Source: Rhyacichthys aspro
Taxonomy: Eukaryota > Chordata > Actinopteri > Gobiiformes > Rhyacichthyidae
Direction: 5' to 3'
NCBI GenBank assembly: GCA_036850595.1
Contig: CM072166.1
Location: forward strand, 19,322,756-19,386,755
DNA: 64,000 nucleotides
The position numbers were made by a program, and so were the translations under genes. Shown one piece after another: positions 58,615-64,000 of the stretch (the stretch's first letter is position 1; the number at the start of each line of letters is the position of its first letter). Below the pieces are notes generated by a model, which saw only the letters and a list, made by a program, of their open reading frames with translations, was not told the DNA's origin and made no database searches.

Positions 58615-58830
58615 AACCACCACCTTACCGTGTTGAAGGGGTGTGAGTACCCGAATGATCATTGGAGCTACATTGTCCAGTGCTATATGCCCCTGGTAGG
58701 GTCAACCATGGCAAACAGGTCCTAAGTGACGGGTAGAGTAAGACGGGTTCACAAAGCCCTGATGAGTTTTAAAACATGGACCAGTATTTCGCCCGGCATG
58801 GCGCAGCCAGGCCCCCCTTTTTTTTCGCCA
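58615..58830 (+). mobile_element. Rex3 5' end fragment
   Basis: Shares ATGCCCCTGGTAGGGTC, GGCAAACAGGTCCTA, GTGACGGGT and CGCCCGGCATGGCGCAGCC with the 5' end of the Rex3 at 36.1-36.58 kb (there on the minus strand). It extends about 60 bp further 5'. Confidence 0.78.
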
Positions 58831-59065
58831 TGAAATTGGTTCAGTAAGCCTTCTCTCAAAGCCTGAAAACAGACCCGGTGCAAACAGAGAAGTTCTGAAG
58901 GTAAGTGTTGCAGTTATCACTTGATAAATCACTTGTTGTTGTGTTTTCAACTGCCAGCTAGTATTCATACTGCTATAACATAAAACAAGCTTATTACCTT
59001 CACTCTCCATCTGCCGCAGTTTATGGTCATTTACAGCCTTTGTTTTTGTGTTTGCTGCTGTCAAT

Positions 59066-59430
59066 TAACCTTGCACTGCAGCTGGATTCTCGCGAGATTT
59101 GGGAGTTTCCAAACTCGCGTAAATCCATCTTGTGTCGCGCAAAGCAAACAGCTTGAGTTGACAAACTATCGAATCAGTTTTATCAGAAGTAGAGAGTATT
59201 TCTTCTTTGAAAGAAGCACACAAAGTGGCACGTCATATCATTGCTATGATTGGCTGAAGAAACCTCATGGTAGGCGGAGACAAGTCGGTGCTTCATCCAG
59301 TCACCTACCAAGTTTTTTACAGAAGGCGCCTGCGCCTCCCTTTTGCAAAAGCTTTCAACGGGCCTTCCCAGATGGTACTGCAAGATAGACTATGTTCTGT
59401 GGAGCAGTTCTATCTGGAGGAGTCAGGTTA
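59066..59430 (+). mobile_element. non-autonomous DNA element, 9-bp duplication (copy B)
   Basis: Ends TAACCTTGCACTGCAGC and GGAGGAGTCAGGTTA, homologous to copy A at 4404 but with about 130 bp deleted internally. The 9-bp flanks GCTGTCAAT / GCTGTTGAT differ at two positions. The paralogous sequence at 32222-32240 shows the uninterrupted site. Confidence 0.75.
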
Positions 59431-59640
59431 GCTGTTGATGCTGACCTTTACCCGCCACGAAGCACTGGACAGTACGTGAACCATAGGAACATAAAAGGAG
59501 CTGTAACAGGTAATGCTTTGTCCAAAACATTTGACTTTAGTTTCTGTCAGTGCTGTGCTCAGGTTTGTGAACACAGGAGAGGGTAATCCCTTATTAGAAT
59601 ATGACCAGTGGAGACATTTACAGAAATATTAAAGCCAAAT
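59431..59640 (+). repeat. 0.2-kb dispersed repeat, paralogue of 32225-32430
   Basis: Shares GATGCTGACCTTTACCC, ACATTTGACTTTAGTTTCTG and TGTGAACACAGGA in the same order. Confidence 0.7.
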
Positions 59641-61110
59641 AAAGCCGCAAGCAGCAATAATGGCCCTCGCCTCGCCTTGCAACCGTGGGGGCAAATGTCC
59701 TCGGAGGGACTGCATTTCGCCTCCCCTTAAGACGGCGGGGGCTAATGTCCTCGGGAGGACTGCATTTTGCCTCCCCTAGATGATGAAGAAGATGCCTAAA
59801 ATGTAAGGGCTATGACAAAGGGATATGACAAAGGGTTGTCATATGTTCAAGTCATAATGGCTGCATGGCATTTGGGCACTGCCCCACAAGGTTTTTTGCT
59901 CAGGATCCTAGTCTGGATGTGTCCATTTCAATTTAAATTTCATTTATATACAATAAACAAAATTTTCCCATCCCATTCACTACAGCGCACAATTGGGGGT
60001 GTTCCCATGGCAACACTATTGCAGGCAGGAATGGGTCATCATAGGCTTTTATATTCAGGGGGCCATGAGGGATGTGTTTAATAATTTCATTCAAACTGCC
60101 ATTCAAAACTTGTAGGGGGCGGTTCAAAAGGTAGCCATTATATTTGCATATCAGTGTGTTCAGGGTGGTAGTGCCACAGCAAAACTGTAAAACTTGCACA
60201 AAAAATTTTGATAACTTTTGTTGCTCCACTTCTGAAGACAATGCTGAGCAAATTGGTGCGTATTCTGTCAAATGTCCTTGGACAAGTTCAATAAAGTATT
60301 AAAAAAAGGAGTATAAAATCTGACAGGATTGACATCTGTGACTTCAAACCAAGATTGCTGACTTCCTGTTTGTCAGGGGGCAAAGAGATAATATTTTTGT
60401 TTGCATTGATGTGTAGAATGTGTGTATCAAATTTAGTGACTCTACGGCAAAAAAACTCTACCTTCACTTTCCATGTATTTTCTCTTTTCCAGGGTACGCT
60501 ATTGAGGCCCCTTTTTATGGATCTGAATGGCACTGTCAAAAAAATTACTCTTCAGTGGTCTTGAATTTTGGAAGTGGAAATTTGGTGAAGTTTGGTGCTG
60601 TGTCTTTTACATTTAGGAAGTGAAATTTGGGTTAAAGTCTCGCCTCATTCAGCATTCAAAATTTGAGAGGGGGCGCTGGAGAGCCATTTTCAAAACGTAG
60701 CCCTTATATCTGAGTATCAGTGTGTTCAGGGTGTACACTGCCTCATTAGGTCCGACTCAATCTGACGATGTTTGAGAGAGATACGGGATGCGAATCACAA
60801 AACAAACACAAAATTCTTGCACTTGCACTAAAAATGTTGATATCTTTTGATGCCCCACTTCTATAGATGATTCTGTGCAAAGTTGAGCTCATTCTGTCAT
60901 GCCCCAGGACGAGTTTGTTAAAATATGAGGAGTACGATATCTGACTGTGCAATTTCATTCCAAGACGGCTGACTTTGTCCTGTTTGTCAAGGGACGAGCC
61001 ATCATAATATTTTTTGTTTGGCGCAAAGTAAGGAATGTGTGTACCAAATTTTGTCTCCATGTCATCTCTGTGATTCTCAGTCATGGTTTCACTCATTGAA
61101 GTTCAAGGCT
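59640..61110. repeat. dispersed repeat with two diverged tandem units
   Basis: Begins AATAAAGCCGCAAGCAGCAA, with CCTCGG(A/G)AGGACTGCATTT repeated at 59695 and 59745. Units near 60100-60480 and 60645-61090 share ATCAGTGTGTTCAGGGTG, CTTTTGNTGCNCCACTTCT, GACTTCCTGTTTGTCA-type motifs. A related scrap lies at 26655-26770. Confidence 0.6.
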
Positions 61111-61479
61111 GTTTTCTAACACAAAACAAAAATAACAGTAAAATAACAGTTTTCCCTGCAGAATCTTTACTGCAAATTTTCGTAAATTAAATGTGTCCAT
61201 ATTATTTGAATTAGGGTTTTTGTTTGGCAGCCAGTCAATTAATGTTTTTTAAAGTTTTTTTTACAGTAAATGTTCTGTTAAAAAATGAGAAAAAAAACTT
61301 TTCTTGTCATTATTGAATTAACACCTAGAATAAAATGCTGGCTGTTAATTTACGATTATTGTATGATAAATTTGAGTTTTGTACACTATATTGAAAAAAG
61401 TAATAAAATACTTTTAATAAAATTAATAGTAATTAGAGTAATTTATCGTAAATTAAGTTGTTGGTTTTGTTTTGTGGAA
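61110..61479. other. AT-rich stretch beyond the BEL/Pao truncation
   Basis: No LTR of the adjacent BEL/Pao element is recognisable here; it shows only AT-rich sequence. Confidence 0.4.
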
Positions 61480-62150
61480 TCTTTCCCAAAAACCATCCCA
61501 CCAAGCAGCTCTTTCAGCTATGACCTTCCATTTGATAACCCTTTCAGAAAAGTGTTCTAACAACTCTGGCTCTTTCATAGCTTTCCACAGTCCCTTTAGA
61601 TCTTGATATGCTTGTTTGAAAGTTTGTGCATTGTCCGAGTGGATGGTTTTGCAAAGTCCTCTTCGTGAAGTGAATCTTTTGAATGCCAAAAGGAAGCTGT
61701 CTGTTGACATGCTGGAAACTAGTTCACGGTGCACTGCACGTGTCACAGCACATGTGAAAAGTGCAACGTAAGCTTCCTCAACATTGTTCTTTGCCTTTAC
61801 ATACAGTGGTCCAGCAAAGTCCACCCCAGTGATTTCGAATGGGGGTGCCACTGTAACCCTGTCTGTGGGTAGTGGTGCAGCTGTCTGCTGTGCTGCTTTC
61901 ACCTTGAATATTTTACAAATTGTACAGTCCGAAATGCATTTTTTGACTAGCTGTCTTGCTTGTGGTATCCAGTATTTCTCTCGCAAATGAACAAGAGTTT
62001 GTGGCCGTGTTTGATTAGAAGTTGTGCAAATCTGTGACTGGATGGTAGCAACCATGGGTGCTGCTCCTTATAGCTCATGTCCCACTGATGCAGCCTTCCG
62101 CCCACACAGATTAACTCATCCTCGTCCAGAAATGGTTTAAAGTCTCAGAT
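61480..62150 (-). pseudogene. BEL/Pao integrase, truncated
   Basis: Reads TLVHLREKYWIPQARQLVKK with the zinc-binding CxxC (CTICKIF), PPFEITGVDFAGPLYVK (first catalytic Asp), CAVTRAVHRELVSSMSTDSF and CKTIHSDNAQTFKQA (second Asp), then AERAAWWDGFWERF, where the frame ends. An upstream shifted piece (near 62100) belongs to the zinc domain. The C-terminal domain is missing. Confidence 0.85.
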
Positions 62151-62319
62151 TTTTTAATCCTTGTGCACATTTTCACCAGTTTTCAGTTCATTTATTTCCC
62201 TTTTAAAACTGTCAAGTTGTGCTTTGTGTATCCGTACCTTTTCTGCATGTAACAGCACATCTGCTGTTAGTTCTCCCTTTTTTTCTCTTTGAGTGACAGT
62301 TGTGAAGAAACCTTTGTAT

Positions 62320-62540
62320 CTATGAAGTTACTCCTAGTACAGTTTGTAACTTGCTGTATTTCTCCAGCAAAGGTTCAGACACCACCTTTTCACTGTTACT
62401 GAGATTTACTGCGACAAACTGTTTCCATTTTTTAGATGAACTGTGTATCCAGTACATAACGATCATGGAGTCTGACCACATTTTAAGTTGAGTGGTTTGC
62501 ATGTTCAGCGGTTTCAAGTGATTAGTTGCCAGTCACATTT
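62320..62540 (-). pseudogene. BEL/Pao RNase H fragment
   Basis: Reads MWSDSMIVMYWIHSSSKKWK QFVAVNL, matching the SDS..V..WI......K.FV..R block of Pao RNase H. Broken on both sides. Confidence 0.7.
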
Positions 62541-62559
62541 CCTGAAACAAACATTTTAC

Positions 62560-63471
62560 TCATATGGTACATGGTGTTAGGAATCCGATGGGATCAAATT
62601 TTCTGGCAGATGATCTCAAAACACTCCTCTTTGTGTTGTCTTTCCCTTTCAAAATGCTCATTACGTGATTGAGATTAAAGACAAAGTCATCTGTGTCTGG
62701 TCTCCATACCAGACCAAGTACTTTCAGCACAGTGCCATGTGTTTCTGTTTCTTGTGTAGAGTCAAGGGAACTGTTGGACCATTTGATTTTCAGTTCGGGA
62801 GAGTTTGTTGTCCACTTACACAAGTTCATGTTGGCAGCAGCCAGTATCTGTTTTGCTCCTGTTGTGAGCTCAAATGCCTCTTCCACATTACTTGAGCTGG
62901 CAATCAGATCGTACACATACAGTGAATCTCTCATTGTGTTTACAGTATGTGGTTGGGTGTGTGATTGTGGCAGCAAGTAAGAATGGACTTGACGTTACTC
63001 CAAACACCCCATGTGTCTCTGTGCCTTCAGCATCTGGTGGTCCTGTAAGCCACGAGAATCTCACAGCATCTCTGTCACTTTCAACTATGGAGATCTGCAG
63101 GAAAGTTTTAGTAATGTCTGCTGTGAAGGCTACGGGATTTTGTCTGAATCTGATTAAAATGCTTATGAGGTCAGGGTTCAGGTTTGGGCCAGGCAAAAAA
63201 CAGGCATTTAAGGAGAGACAGCCTTCTTCATGCGAGCATCAAACACTACTCTCAGTTTGGTTGTTACCTTGTCCTCTCTGATTACAGCATGGTGAGGCAA
63301 GTAGTATGTCACTTTGTTTTCTGTATCTGTTTTATGGCTTGGTTCTGGCACATCTCCACAAATGCCTTGCTCAACATAGTCCTCAAAAACATCATTGTAG
63401 CTATTGAACAGTGTCACGTCAGATTTTAGTTTTCCTTTCAAAGTGTCAAATCTTTTTTGAGCAACTTTCAT
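62560..63471 (-). pseudogene. BEL/Pao reverse transcriptase
   Basis: Pieces in order: YYLPHHAVIREDKVTTKLRV VFDA, then NPVAFTADITKTFLQISI (first catalytic Asp block), FGVTSSPFLLAATI, SLYVYDLIASSSNVEEAFEL and FDPIGFLTP. The YxDD box reads YVYD, so one catalytic Asp is lost. Frameshifts lie near 62890 and 63200. Confidence 0.82.
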
Positions 63472-63512
63472 GTTCTCTGAGAGTTCAGGTGTATCTTGGG
63501 ATCATGGCAATG

Positions 63513-63830
63513 CTACTTCATGACGCTCATTAACCTCTCAAAGCTTTCTTTGGCTTTTGTGTTGTCTGGTGTTTCCTCACCTTTAGTGGAGATTCCAAGT
63601 GACTCTGTTTCGCAAAATGCTCGTAAGTGGTTGGAAATCTCGACAGTACAGTCACTTACTCCAATGTTCATGCAGGCAGCCTCGTTCATGCTGGACATAA
63701 TGACTGGTCCTTGTACTGCCCAACCAAATCTGGTTTCCACAGCCACTAGAGCTTCTGACAGTCTTTCAGTTTTACCGGTGACAACTACCAGTAGTAGTCT
63801 GTTCCAATGAGTACTGAGAGTTCCAAATCA
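63513..63830 (-). pseudogene. BEL/Pao protease C-terminal region
   Basis: Reads VETRFGWAVQGPV, the usual T(R/K)xGW(V/A)xxGP signature at the end of the Pao protease, followed by the spacer to the RT. The catalytic Asp part would be at or beyond 63830 and is not clearly legible. Confidence 0.65.
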
Positions 63831-64000
63831 TCCTTGTCGCCTGCTGACACATCTCATTTTTCAGGGGTCTGTTTGGCTGCATGTGGAATGACTGAGGAAA
63901 CTACAACATCACTTATGACCTCTGCAGTATCTGTGGTTTCTGTTTTTTTGCTTTTGTCACACACTACAGCAACGTGTCTTCTTCCACAATTAGTGCATGT

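Larger units (their letters stand above)
61480..64000 (-). mobile_element. BEL/Pao LTR retrotransposon, 3'-truncated, runs off the window
   Basis: Minus-strand frames give protease, RT, RNase H and integrase in canonical Pao order from 64000 towards 61480. Gag and the 5' LTR would lie outside the window. The integrase is cut after its catalytic core and no 3' LTR follows. Many frameshifts and a changed RT catalytic motif show it is dead. Confidence 0.85.

Noticed and set aside
61100..61480. 3' LTR of the BEL/Pao element
   Set aside because: No TG...CA boundaries, PPT or similarity to a partner; the integrase ends abruptly, so a truncation is simpler.

Overview
The window reads as teleost (ray-finned fish) nuclear DNA. 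It holds one host gene with vertebrate splice sites, and most of the rest is fish-type repeats: L2/CR1, Rex3, Tc1, hAT, BEL/Pao, tRNA-derived SINEs, and many small inverted-repeat elements with TTAA, TA, 8-bp or 9-bp target duplications. No bacterial or organelle features are present.

Host gene: adgra1 (adhesion GPCR A1, GPR123) lies on the minus strand. Five coding exons sit between 1704 and 7183. They encode the seven-helix core and a cytoplasmic tail ending in the PDZ ligand ETTV. The initiator ATG is the last three bases of an exon at 43277-43422, so the first coding intron is about 36 kb. Exon phases add up to an intact 596-residue protein. A CpG-rich, CRE-bearing block at about 44.27-44.40 kb, with a splice donor, is the best candidate for exon 1 and promoter.

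The giant intron is a repeat graveyard. From left to right: a hAT element (8.8-9.5 kb); a 380-bp element with perfect 65-bp ends (10.7 kb); L1-like debris (11.7-14.3 kb); a large inverted repeat carrying a duplicated two-exon relic (14.3-18.2 kb); a 20-bp minisatellite (18.4 kb); an L2 copy (18.7-20.9 kb). Then comes a nest in which a solo LTR sits inside a two-gene TTAA element inside a Tc1 copy (21.2-25.5 kb), followed by a second TTAA element (25.6-26.6 kb) and decayed tandem repeats (27.5-28.7 kb). Next, a LINE ORF1 remnant is split by a nearly full-length Rex3 and by a third TTAA element (33.0-37.7 kb). L2 and Tc1 fragments follow (38.4-40.5 kb).

Upstream of adgra1 (45-64 kb) no host gene was recognised. 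This part holds an L2 tail, a THAP-domain element, a Tigger-like element, a LINE RT remnant, and a Gag-like ORF split by a TTAA element with possible env-like/PPT remains. It ends in a 3'-truncated, inactive BEL/Pao retrotransposon running off the right edge on the minus strand. Nested insertions, target duplications and paralogous empty sites let much of the insertion order be read directly.
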